A program made the translations under genes and the position numbers. The notes beneath the pieces were generated by a model. The model was not told the DNA's origin, did no database searches, and saw only the letters and a program-made list of their open reading frames with translations. From assembly GCF_021347895.1 (NCBI RefSeq), contig NC_067119.1:8320534-8384533 (forward strand): a DNA stretch of 64,000 nt, given 5' to 3'. Below, piece by piece: positions 48,351 to 60,386 of this stretch; the first letter of the stretch is position 1, and each line of letters starts with the position of its first letter. The DNA comes from Acanthochromis polyacanthus (taxonomy: Eukaryota; Chordata; Actinopteri; Pomacentridae).

Positions 48351-49500
48351 GTTGGCAAAACACACACGTAACGTACAGGAGAGCTCAACAAATCCCGATT
48401 ACAGTTTAGATCACTCAAACGGATGCTGAGCTTGGAAACTTTGAGGTGTCACTTTCCCAGCAGATTAACACTGAGCCCAGAAGTGGGAAGGTAACAGCTG
48501 TAAATTATCCCGACAGCGTAGAGGAGCGCATGTCGCGTCTATTTAGAAACTTCTACTCAGCACCACATGAAAAACAGATGCGCACACACACACACACAAA
48601 CACACATCTGATTTCAAATAATGTGAGAAATCAGTTTTATGCAGTTTCCCTCTAAAACAGTGGGTGACAAAGTGCCTTAGTGTGAAGGTGTCAGGCGGAA
48701 ATAACAGTGTAGAAACAGTAGATGAGACTTGACTTTGGCTTATTGCAGCTCCAGTTATTACCGCGAAAGGAAAAGACATGTTGATAACTCCGGTGGGGCA
48801 GCACTGAGCAGGGGCTTGTCTGATTTATCTAGAAGACCATATGTGAGGCAGATTAAAGCACCAAACCGGCAGATTAAAAGACTGCGATCCTTGCTGCAGC
48901 TGAGGTCTAATGAAGAAAATGTGACGGCTTGTCTTTTTTAAAGGAGAGACTAATATGTTCTGAGGCCCGCTGACTTGCCATCAGATATGCGGCGATACAA
49001 AGATTAATGATTTCCGGGGAGATTTCCAGTTAGAAAAGGGACCCAGAGGTGGTAGAATTAGGGGCTTTAACGTGATTAAATTATTTTCTGGGCTCCTTCA
49101 ACCCCCCACTGAGGTGTAGGATTAACTAAAATGGCTTCCTTGAGGGAGCGACATTGGGATGGCTGCAGTTTGTTTGCTTATATTTTTTCCCTAAGCCCAT
49201 AAAGTGTTCACAGTGGTTGTCAGCGTCAGAACACTCGCAGAGTTTTTTTTTCTTTCAAATCACTTCCTGTTGTGCTTAAACACGGTGAGACACATTGAAT
49301 ATGCCTCGCAAAACTTGAGCGAATTAAGCCGCCGTGTCACTTACAGGGCTTTCTCAGCGCCGCGACGCTTTTCCTTCCCGTGCGCGAGGATGAGCGCTGA
49401 ACCTGAGCCAAGTTGTGCAGAGAATCACTTTAAATGCGCCTGTAGAATGGAACAACAAAATCAGCCATTTGAATGTAATGTGTTGCTTAAAGTGCGAAAA
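48351..49500. other. No gene recognised
   Basis: Short CA run at 48583-48600. The ORF at 49204-49611 runs through the hairpin at 49501 and shows no known domain. Confidence 0.5.
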
Positions 49501-49560
49501 TGCATCCTGAATGTACACTGCCCGTTCTTTTTTGGGCATGCAGTGTACATTCAGGATGCA
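49501..49560. repeat. Perfect 20-bp inverted repeat (hairpin)
   Basis: TGCATCCTGAATGTACACTG at 49501-49520 and its exact reverse complement at 49541-49560, with a 20-nt loop whose ends (CCC and GGG) can also pair. The arms match without error. It resembles a pre-miRNA in size or the core of a fold-back MITE; neither was confirmed. Confidence 0.85.
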
Positions 49561-50033
49561 TACTACAATGCAGATAATAGTTATGATGTTAGGTCAAATG
49601 AAACATCATAAAAGAAAAAGCAAGCATTTCATTTCCGGGCTTTGATTTTCCCTAAAGGATTGAAGACAAGGTTCTCCCTTCCTGGATGGAGCCTCACCTA
49701 TGAGCTTCCTCTTACAGTTTAACAGGAATCCAAAGATGTTTCTTCCACAACTTGAAGACATTCTTTGCAACAGATTTGTATGCATAACATCTAACATATC
49801 TACAATGAACTCAAAGAAAGTGAGTGAGGAATCCCATAGTTACACTGACGGCTGCCACAGTTCAACAGAATATAGGCTTAGGGAGCTGCAGTCCAAGACA
49901 CCTTTCTTTGTTGAACTCTCGAACATCATCCCTAAAGAGACAAACGACTATCACAGCTCAAAGATGCATAAGTCCATTTAATATGTTGGAGAGGCACTGA
50001 TCAGCTCCTTTATCATCCATCCGGAATGTGTTC

Positions 50034-50976
50034 GTGTTTGCGTCACAGACTCTAATAGTTTGTTGGACCACCTTTAGCTTAAAGAATGACACATGTTCGG
50101 TGTGGCATCATTTTGATTAGCATCTGCAAAGTCACAGCATTTATTTCTCTCCAGAGTTGCATAAATTTTCTGTCAAGATCATGCATTGATGATGGGAGAG
50201 TTGGACCGCTGCATTAAGTCTTCTCCAGCACATCCCAAAGATTCTCAATGGGGTTGAGGTCTGGACTTTATGGAGGCCCATCCATGAATGAAAATGACGT
50301 CTCATGCTGTCTGATTCACTCATTCTCAATGTGAGCCCCATGAATCCTGGCATCATCATCTTGGAACATGCCCATGCCATCAGGGAAGAAAAACTCCACT
50401 GATGGAAAGAGTTGTTCATTCATATATTTAGGTAGTCAGCTGACCTCATTCTTCGGGCACATGACGTTTCTGAACCTGATCAACCCCAGATCATAACCCT
50501 AAATCCCACAGGCTTGTATTTACCAGCCATGATGAGTTCATCACTTCATCTGCCTCTCTTCTTACCCTGATGCACCCATCACTTTAGAACAGGCTAAATC
50601 TGGACTCATCAGACCACATGACGACCACATTTCTTCCTTAAGGATGATGGTTCTCCAAGTTTTAATAATGTGTTGGAGGTTTCTTAACCTGATTTTAGTA
50701 GTTTCAGATATCTCCTTAGTTGTTTTCTTTGCTTGATGCTGGCCAATAATTTCACCATTATGAAACAGATTAGCATCCTTTCCATGATGCCAGGATATGT
50801 CTTCCAACATGGTTGTTTAAGAAATGAGAAGATCTTCACTGCTTCAGCTAGGGTTAAATAAGTTGTTGCAACTGATACATATTCATCACTGCAGTAATTA
50901 TCCAATGGAAAGCTCTTACATATTTGCTTAGTCAAATCCAGGTGGTGACTTTTTTTTTGGACAGGCAGTGTAAATT
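50034..50976 (-). mobile_element. Tc1-like transposon, minus strand, internally deleted
   Basis: The minus strand starts near CACTGCCTGTCC and GTCACCACCTGGATTTGAC. It encodes NGEIIGQHQAKKTTKEISET and IKTWR (helix-turn-helix), jumps to EEMWS and SCGLMSPDLACSKVMGASG, then keeps a C-terminal half with many stops and ends near GGTGGTCCAACAAAC at about 50075. The central part with the first catalytic residues is missing. Inactive. Confidence 0.8.
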
Positions 50977-51406
50977 GGCAGGGAAATGGAAAAAAAAAAA
51001 TGCTCCCTATTCTGTTCATGTCTAATTACTGGAGCACATGTGTCACGGTGTAACTGCTAGATATCTGTATCCGTGGATCGATGATCAGATTATGCAGGGT
51101 TTGGAATATTTAAGTCGCTTTATCAATATTGTCGAAGTGCTTCATATCAAAGCGCGCCATCTTTCACAAGACAGTATCTGCCATCGATGTAAGCTGCTTT
51201 GAAGTTGCACCACCTGCCCCGTCTCCACATTGATACCATCAGACAGAGCCGCTGCCTCTGCTTTTTCTTTTTTCTTTTTTAAACCAGCTGTCATGCTCCC
51301 CCCTTCAACCCTGTTTTCTGCGAGTCAAGAACCATCACTTAGACTGTGGCCTGCAGTAAACGTAGCATATAAAAGGTCACTGGAAGTACCGACCGGGACA
51401 TACATC

Positions 51407-51461
51407 ATGGCTGCAACCTGCCAGATGGCTGGTCTCCTGTTAGTTTTGTTTATCCTGAAAA
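51407..51461 (+). CDS. Second candidate signal-peptide first exon, gene unknown
   Basis: The frame starts MAATCQMAGLLLVLFILK, a plausible secretory leader, and meets a GTACGT donor at 51462 in phase 1. A TATA-like TATAAAAG sits about 40 bp upstream at 51368, which would give a short leader. No following exon was recognised. The phase matches the candidate leader exon at 24859, so they could be alternative first exons of one gene, but nothing in the sequence proves transcription. Confidence 0.33.
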
Positions 51462-51677
51462 GTACGTTCCACTCTAATCAATATTACTCGAGGATTTTAA
51501 GGAGTCTAGTTAGTTTTAACTCTTCCCATGTGTCCCGAAGGAATAATGATTAGTCTGGACAGATGTTTCAAATCCAATCATTTTTAAATTCTAATTAGGA
51601 TCATGAATTAGATGCCTATCTCGCAGCAGTTGCTTTGAATATGCAGCTGGAACTAAGAAATGACAAATACGAAGACA

Positions 51678-52024
51678 TACACTACTTTTCAAAACTTTGG
51701 AGTCACCCAGGCAATTTCATGTTTTCCATGAAAACTCACACTTTTATTCATGTGGTCACATGATTGCACAAGGGTTTTCTAATCATCAGTTAGCCTTCCA
51801 ACACCATTAGCTAACACAATGTAGCATTAGAACACAGGAGTGATGGTTGCTGGAAGTGCTCCTCTGTACCCCTATGGAGATATTCCATTAAAAATCAGCT
51901 GTTTCCATCTAGAATAGTCATTTACAACATTAACAATCTCTAGATTGGATTTCTGATTTATTTAATGTTATCTTGATAAATATAGACAGCTCTAAGTGAC
52001 CTCAGACTTATGAACGGTAATGTA
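51678..52024 (+). mobile_element. Tc1-derived MITE, copy B (full length)
   Basis: Starts TACACTACTTTTCAAAACTT and ends with the inverse (TTATGAACGGTAATGTA). The interior matches copies A and C. It is the most complete of the three and shows both ends of the parental Tc1 without its transposase. Confidence 0.85.
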
Positions 52025-54229
52025 CATGCTGCATTTCCTTTAGTTTTTCATGATCTCTAGTATTGTTTGAAGCTTCACAGGCACCGTTTGCTGACTCACG
52101 CTGGTGGAACGGAACCATCATTAACGCTAGTCATGCAGCATAAAAGGCCTTTGAGCTTGAGCGAGAGGAAATCGAAGTGCTTCCTCAGTCAATTCATGTT
52201 GCAGTCAACAACATTCGAGGATACGACTAGCTTGACCCACAGCCCGTACAGGCTAACGGCAAACCCGCCCTTGATGAGACCTACGAAGGCATGTTTCTGC
52301 CATAATTGCGCAGAAAGCAATCTGCTCAGTTATGAAACCAGTTATGAAGAAACACGATTGAGGAGCAGATGTCCAAAAACACACATCAACACTGAGTAAA
52401 GATTCAATTGGGTGCCTCTGAGAGTTGTCTCTGAGGTTGTTATCGTGTCTGTACTTCGGTAGCGGAGCTTCTTAGTAGCTGTATTAGCACTTCTGTTGCA
52501 ATTTATGTCCATCCAAAAAGCATATCTTGGCAGTCACCAGAGTAGGAGAAGAAGAAATAATCCAGATCTTGTTGTGAGCAAATTTGTAGACATCATTTAT
52601 CAGATTTAGAGAAATATTTTTGTGATTAACATCATTTTGTCGCTGCTTTTGAAAGAAAAGTTTTGGTGCAATCTCTAGTGAATACAGTGACCCTAAGAGA
52701 ACATTCTGTTATTTAGCTTGAGAGATTTTAGCTGTGCAGCACAATGGCACAGAAGACTGTGACAGAGTTTTGCAGGACAACATTTCTTGCTTTACATTCT
52801 GTGCTTTTGAGGCTCTACTGTCCTTGAAGAAGTTCTGCTTTCTGCTCCTTCTGTGTCGAGTTTTCTCCCGTGTGACAGTCAAACATCAGTGCAATCTTGT
52901 GTGACTATAAAACAAATTTAAAAAAAGCACTTCTTTGCCCCTTGAATCTGGGGGAATGACACCAAAGCCTGACATTTTCCTGCTGACGTTACATTCCCAG
53001 TAAACTCTACAGTAGCTACGCTGACATGTTTTTTGACATTACATTACTTTATGCTACCCTTGGTGCAGGGAGAGAAAAAACACACATGACAGATAACAAA
53101 ATAGAGCGAGAAATTTAAGCCCCGTCGCCAGCAGCTGCATTTTACCAGTGTTCAATGTTTCACAGCAGATTGTTCCTTTCAAACAAGCTGAGGGGAGGGC
53201 AGAGGACGCGTTTGTGTAATGTGTGTTGGCTGGCAGGGCGAGTTGCACAACGGTGACATAAGCGGGTGGCGACGTCCAGCCGCGAGCGCATAAGGATTAG
53301 GAGAAACTCACCCTACAGAGATCTGGGTTAATTAAAACTGTTTTGGTGAGCTGGGTGACCCACCGCTGCAAAGAGATGCCGGCTCCATCTGTTTAACCGA
53401 CGATAAATCTGCAGACCGCAGTCGGTGACTCAGTTAAATGCACTGATGTACAGTAAATACAGGCTGGACTGGATTGTTCTGGCAATGGCTTTACATCAGC
53501 TACAAATGTGTTTTGCAAAATGTGTGCAAGCACTGAGTCAAAAAGCAATCTTGATGCACAATGACTGTTTTGTTTGAGTATCATTATTACCTTAATGCAC
53601 ATTATATTATCAACACTGACACACTGATATGCATAAAGGAGGCTTTTACTGGTATAGTTACATGGAGCGAATTGATTTAGTTTCCTTCTGAACTACTCTG
53701 CAAATCAATTTCATGTTGCAGCTATAGATGCAACATGGATTCAACATAAAAACACACTACTCTTGTAGCACTCGTTGCTTTACTTGCACATATTGTACGG
53801 CCATTAAGAGGACTTCAATTTTCTCACTCTATATTTTACTGTTGGCATTGTCACTTTATGACGTGTTTTTCATTTTCATAAATTTTTAAATCTTAAAATG
53901 TTTTCACTTTAATGTCCATTTTGTGTCTTAGTATATTTTTCGTTTGTCTTATTATACTTACTATATTTACATATTATATGTGCTGGTGTCCACTTTACTC
54001 TTTCTGTTTGCTACAGCAACAGCAGAACTTCCTCTTAGGGATCAGTTAAGCATTTCTATTGTATTCTATTTTAGTCTATGATTCATTCATAACATTGTTC
54101 ATACAAACCTTTATCTCAACCTTTTTGGCTTATGATCCGTCTCGATCATTTACTTCTTTTGTCATGACTAAAGTAAGAGAAGATTACACAATTTCATCAA
54201 AATTACAATTTTAAGCAAAAGTATTTAGA
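52025..54229. other. No gene recognised
   Basis: ORF 52067-52399 (110 codons) starts just past a MITE and has no recognisable domain. The rest is non-coding; 53780-54200 is AT-rich. Confidence 0.5.
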
Positions 54230-55060
54230 AAAAATATCTGTTAGTGATAGGAACATGCCAAATAACAACAACAAAAAATAACCATCTTAATTATTGCAGC
54301 TAACCTCAAGCAGCTACCACAATAAAATGGAAGTTATGCAGTAATGCATCAGTAATGTTGTAAAATATAACAACATGCATCAAATGATAGTCTTGCTAGC
54401 AATCTTTGAGCACATTTGGCTGATATTTGCTGCTCTGTATGTTAGAAAAAGAGAAAATCTGATGATTTCATGAAAATTAGTTTTGATTTGAAATTATTTT
54501 ACAACATCTGTAGAGGAACATGCAAAAACTCCATTATCTTATTAACTATTGCACCTCCACCTTGTCCAGTTAACACAGTAAAATAAAAGTTATGCAGTGA
54601 TGTAAAAGTGATAAAATATAACAATAGGCAGCAGATGATAATCTTACTAGTGACACTTCAAATATTTTTGGCTGATATCACTATCAAAGTTTTTTTGCTA
54701 TATTTTTATGTTGTGGTGATGGTGTTTTTATTTAAATATGGGATTTGCTTAAGAATGTGTAAGAGAAAGTGTGTAATAAGAGAAAGAGAAAATCAGATGA
54801 TTGCATTGAAATTACAGCTTGAAACAGATTCTTTTTCAACAGATACTTGCTAAAAAAAAAAAGAAGTTATCTACCACAGCAGCTCCACTTTGACCAGCTA
54901 CCACATTAATAAAGACGTTCTGCAGTAATACATAAGTTTGTGAAACATAACAACAAAAAAGCAGCAAGTAGTGATCCTACTAGTAATACTTTAAGCACAT
55001 TTTTGCTTTATTTTTGTATATTGTGGTATTGGTATACCAATTTACATGCAGGATTTGAAA
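54230..55060. repeat. Second degenerate tandem array, about three units of 257-325 bp
   Basis: AAGTTATGCAGTAATGCATC (54331), AAGTTATGCAGTGATGTAAA (54588) and GACGTTCTGCAGTAATACAT (54913) each lead into ATAACAAC- and GATNNTCNTACTAGT-like blocks and then a GAGAAAATCNGATGAT-like block. AT-rich and non-coding. Not obviously related to the array at 46 kb. Confidence 0.7.
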
Positions 55061-58000
55061 ACTTTTCCACCTACTGAACATCCTTCAGTGTTTCTGCGAT
55101 AAAAAGTTGTGTGAATTCTAACATAATATCATGATTTTGAATTTTGAGACTTTCAAATTTGTTAAAAAAAACGACAGAAAAACAGCAGGCTAATTAAATA
55201 AAAACTTAAAAACATGCTGGTCAGCACATGATGTCAGAATCCACACACTTTATTTTGAACTTCGCTGTAAAGGCCAAGTGATCAAATGTGGTATCCTTTT
55301 GCTTTATTAATCAAAAGTTTTCTTATGTAGATGATTAAAACGACTTCTTTTCTGAATCTCTAATGAAAAACGGGTATAAAAAAGTAGAATAGATGAGAAG
55401 AAAAATATTCACTATGAGAAATGAGGTCACGATTATGGAAGGTATTAGGAAAGCAATGTGTCGGGCTTTTATACGATGAAAAGTAGGTTTATTTATCTAA
55501 ATCTGTCCCTGTTTGCACCTGTCAAGAGCAGCAATTTGATGGATATTGTATTCTTCCTTGGATGAATTTCAATATTAGAAGCCGACGCAGTAATATATCT
55601 GCTGAATTTCTGTCTCTCGCTCGTTCTCACATTCCCACTCTGCATGATTCGCCTCGTGTCCTTCAGGTTCACTCGCTTCTCTCCGAGCAAAGTCTGCTAC
55701 CTTTCGTTTCTCACATACATCCTCCCTCCCTCACATTCTCCCTGTCTGTCTCGTTCTCTTTCTCCTCTCTGATCTCTATCCTCCTGAGCATGTCTTGGAG
55801 GCAGATTGGCTGCAGCCAGCCAGGCAGCTGTGTGTTGTTGGTCTTGTGCCACCACAGAGGCGCTTTGGCTAACCCGCTATCTATTTGTTTAGAGGAATTA
55901 AAGGATGCACTCTCTCCAGGGACCTCTGGCCTCCGAGTCACCAGAAGGGGCCTATACGAGAAATTGCACTCGGTAAACACACATTCACACACTCACAAGC
56001 AGTTAGACTGAGCTGAACTCGCCGGGAGGAGAAGGAACTGATAATCCATCGCTGATCTGCCGAGTGATCGCTTCATCCGATTCCCCACCGCTGACCGCCG
56101 CGTCATGTCATGGGGCACGAGTGGGGCTTACAGATATGGGCTTTTTGAGGCAGCTCTCATGGGTGTCATTATACTTACTACTTGACTGCTTTCATTTTTT
56201 TTCCCACCTCTCGCTTGTGCTGGTGGGGGACCGCAGGAATGATTCAATATCCATTCTGCCACGCAGTTTGCACTCCACGTTAATGCAATCCATTTTCTAT
56301 TTTTCTTCAAACGCTTTTAGTTACGGTGCAGTGGGGAAATTGGTTTCCCTTGCAGTGGAATCATACTGCATATGCATATGTACAATGTGCCACTGCATTA
56401 ATATGATTTCAGCAAAATTAGGTAAGTGGAAAAAAGGTAGTTCTTTCCACATCTGTGGCAATCAAATGTCCAAAAAGACCTACTGGCTTGAAAATTGGTT
56501 CACTGACTCTCTCTGGTTTAGATTGTGAAGCCATGCAGTGTTTGCGTATTTTAAATGTATAGACTAAACCTTGCTGCATCTGTAAAAAGAGGTATACTAC
56601 TAGCTCAGTAGTTGGAGGAAACCTCATTTTCTCCCATCGGTTCACCTTGACAATCAGTCAGTGGGCTTGACAATGCATGTTACTTGCAGATCCCATGCTG
56701 TTAACCACGTATGCATAACCTGCTCAGCGTCAGGTGGGCAATGAGCTGAGTGCTTGCAACCGATATTTGCTCATTTACCCGCAACCCTTTGGGGAATTGC
56801 ATAACTTTGTGGCAAGCAAAGAAAAATAAAAGGTGAGATTTAATTCTGACAAATGACCAGCAGTCACACTTGGCCAGAATGCAAGACGAAAACATGCCTG
56901 AAAATAAAGCTGCACTTTACATGCAGGGCAGAGGCTAATAGGAAACACAGCTACCGCTAATTAGCTGCTATCTTGTTCATTCTAAACTTGATGCAAGACC
57001 CTGTTCCTTTGCCCAAACCGGCACCCAAGGCTGCAGTGAAGTAGGGTAATGCTAAACTTGTTTTTTTCCCCTACTTGACTGGTCACAAGAAGTAATTATG
57101 TTGTATATTGGTGGAAAAGAAACAACCATCTATATCCATACAGCTGGAGATAAAGGGTGAGACAGGGTGCTAGGCACTCGCTAATCATTATTGATGGAGA
57201 TTCACTTTCACTTAGCAACCGGATGGCTGGCTGACTGCTGATGCTCGAAAAAGGGAGGATTGCATGCGAGCCGCCATTGGCTGCTTTTCATGGCCTATTG
57301 AGCCAATCAAGGTTGACAGTTTGAATGCCTCCTGTCGGTGCGCCGCTGAAACCTTTTGTGGGGTTTCAGGTGGAAATTTTGCTCCAGTTCCACCACGCTC
57401 ACAGTCCCAGCACTTCAAAGCTCTGGGTGCGAGTGAAGTGTCAAGATTAAACTCTGTCATGTCAGCATTAAACCACTCCGGGGTGAAGGGACTGTCACAG
57501 CACCGGACATGGCTCATTTCTAGATTAATTCGACAGCATTTCCTATTGTGAAAAAGCTCCAAGTATTTTAAGTTCGACTTTACCTCGGGGGCAATAACAG
57601 GAGAGACGATCTACACTGAGACGTTGTGCATAAATCATGTGGATGTATTTACAGTGACGTGCTCCTTTGCTTGTGTTGCATTCACGCTTCATCGGATTCC
57701 ACTGTGGCGCGTGAATATTCATGACTAATTCTATATTTGATCTTTATGAACCCATTTAGCTGTATGCGCAGCTCTGAAATGAGTTCCCGCCACATCATAA
57801 TAAACACGATCCTGACTGTCGAGCGCTTTCCGTTCACCTGTTGCGTGAACACGGTGATGACCAGCGGGCCCCCGTTTTGCCGTCAGCATGTTGTGCGTGT
57901 CTGTGCAGGCCTGTGTGCAGCAAAGGATGAAAGCATGTACCGGTTCTCTTCATGCCTCATTCACGGGAACATCCCCGCTGTGAGTTGTCCGTACAGGTGA

Positions 58001-58673
58001 GAGGCCTGCTGTGGCAGATGAGGACGACTGTAAGCTGAAAACGCTGTGTAGACTTTCTGCACGCGAAGCACAGCACCGCAGCGCTGCAGCTCGCATGTGG
58101 CATGCAATGTAACAGTCAACCTCGAGTCAGCATATTTAATGCATGAAATGAAGAGGAAAGGGAGATAAAGAGCATCAGTTCTGTCCATTTTGCTGTAATG
58201 TCCAAAAATGTTGTCACACTCATGATCATATGGCGTATTTAAAATCCTGCTGCGATTATCAGGCAGAAGAAGAATGTCATCATTTTGAACATTTCTTAAA
58301 AGGATTGTATAATAATGGAAAAGGTCTGCACAGTGGGCAGTTCTTTAGTCACAATATCAAGAAAAGGGAAGAAGTTCAAATGAAAAGATCAGAACTTTTT
58401 GCTTCCTGTAAACAGTGAAATGGCCTTCCTCCTTGATCCTAAAGCTGTGTATGACTTTGGAAGAAACATGTCTTCATACTTGTGTATTTATCTGGAGCAA
58501 TTGTGCTTCCGTACAATAAAGGTTTTTATAATTTGTCTTCTTCATCTTAAGGCTTTAGGGTTAATTTTCCATTTGTGTTGTTATGGTCATGTGGTTAACA
58601 CTGTTTTTTCATTAGTTTTTTCTGAAAGAGCCCCACCAAAGGAAGTTTTGTCTGTACAGATTTTTTCCCCATA
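55061..58673. other. No gene recognised
   Basis: Pyrimidine-rich block at 55600-55790. GC-richer segment at 57240-57560 with CCAAT-type motifs on both strands and ORFs open on both strands, which could be an unassigned promoter or first exon. No protein match known. Confidence 0.45.
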
Positions 58674-58964
58674 TACTTACAATGCTGTTCTAAAGTTTGA
58701 GGTCTCTTCGAAATGTCAATATTTTTGGAAGATTTTTTCCCAATAAAGATGAGATTAAATTAATCAGAAATACAGTCTAGACATTGTTAATGTGGTAAAT
58801 GACTGTTCTAGCTGGAAACGGCTGATTTTTAATGGAACATCTCCATAGGGGTACAGAGGAACATTTCCAGCAACCATCACTCCTGTGTTCTAATGCTACA
58901 TTGTGTTAGCTAATGGTGTTGAAAGGCTAATTGGTGATTAGAAAACCCTTGTGCAATTTTCATA
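58674..58964 (-). mobile_element. Tc1-derived MITE, copy C (inverted, one end truncated)
   Basis: Contains the reverse complement of the shared core (TGTTCTAATGCTACATTGTG, GGTACAGAGGAACATTTCC). The left end TTCTAAAGTTTGAGGTC matches the parental Tc1 tip. The far end stops near CAATTTTCATAG. Confidence 0.8.
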
Positions 58965-60386
58965 GCAGTTTTTCCTCAGGATTGGTTTCCAATTCCAACA
59001 TGAATGGCTGAATTACTCCAGTATCACAACTTGTGCAGCGAGTTAGTAGTTTTTAAGGGTTTAAGCAGAGCAGTAGGTGAATTGGTGTGCTTTAGCTGCA
59101 GGTAAAACTAAAGGAGGCAAAGGTGCACAGTTACATCAAAGCCTTTTTAAGGCATAAAATGATCATTTTCACAAAAATAAACTTGAAAATTTGTCATTTT
59201 CATGCAGTGAAATGATTTAATTAATACCAGGAGAGGAATTTTAAAAACACTGAGCTGTTAATTATTCTAAAATGTTATCCTAATCCCTCATTTATATTAT
59301 TCTACGGTGTGAATCTGCTATTTCATTGGTACAGAAAGTGTCCTTATTGTATGCACTGAGATACACTTATCAAAGATTATGTGACACACTTGAGAAATAG
59401 CAGAGTCATTAACAGTAAAGTTACCTTGAGTGATACTGAACTGAAAAATCTGCTTTGAGCAAGCATACATTTGCATTTATTCCTGCACTTGTAGCTTTGA
59501 AATGTGTGGAAAGTTGTGTATGTTGCATTTATATAATGGAATCCAATAGTGACAAGATAAAAGACTCCACTTCTCAATCTACCTAATATTTAGTTCATTT
59601 AGTTAATATTTAGTTTCCACAGGAGTCTCGGAATATTTAGTTCCCACCTTGAAACTCCATCCCTGTGTGCAGCTGTGGCGTCACATCGCTGCGAGGGAGC
59701 CCCCGCGTTTCACATCTTCAAATGTTTTTGTTTTCTTTCCAAGCATCTTTAATTAGCATCTCCCACAATGATGCAGTGCTTTAACCCTCCGCTTCCTCTC
59801 CGCGCCAGCTGCAGCCTGACCTGCCGCTGCCACCTCTGAGTCACAGGTACTGACAACCTCAGTGTACCTTCCTGCTCCCGGTGGGCCGCCTCTTTTTCTG
59901 TGCCTCGCCAAATTAAGGGCCTGGGAATTACTCTCGGCACGGAATAATGATGAGGCGGCCCCTATCTGGACAAGGAAGAGTGTTTATAATGAGATTGTAA
60001 ACATATGCTCGTGCCAGCACAGCAGCAACCCATCAGCTTAATTGGCTCGATGTGGAATCTCAGCTCTCGTTGGTCCTCTCCGGAGTGAGGAGGGTGTATG
60101 TGGGGGAGGAAAGTGTGGAGGTGTGCTGTGACATTAGTGTGATGTTGGGGTGCAAAGCCTTTCTTTCTTTTTTTTTTTTTTTGGCTGGAAGGACACAGAT
60201 AAAGACACAGCAGTGATCCTGTATGATGCATGCATGTTATCACTGAGATTTGAAGACACACGTGTGCAAGTAGACACCTCGCATTTACTGAGAACAGGCT
60301 GCCATGTTGAGTAATTGGCACCTGCATGGACAATCCTGAAGGGAGACAGACCCATTGTGTATTGTACTACCCTGTGTGAGTCAATG
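58965..60386. other. No gene recognised
   Basis: Unique-looking sequence with a poly-T run at 60168-60182. ORFs at 59749-60355 overlap on one strand in two frames and look incidental. Confidence 0.5.

Noticed and set aside
49204..49611. 135-codon ORF
   Set aside because: Runs through the hairpin at 49501-49560 and shows no recognisable domain; judged incidental.
55562..56011. 149-codon ORF
   Set aside because: Pyrimidine-rich low-complexity sequence producing Ser/Leu-rich translation; no motif.
56064..56528. 154-codon ORF
   Set aside because: No domain, signal or splice evidence; length is within what chance allows in this window.
57240..57560. CpG-richer promoter candidate with CCAAT motifs
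   Set aside because: No TATA, no exon with a donor and ORFs open on both strands; too weak to list as a promoter.
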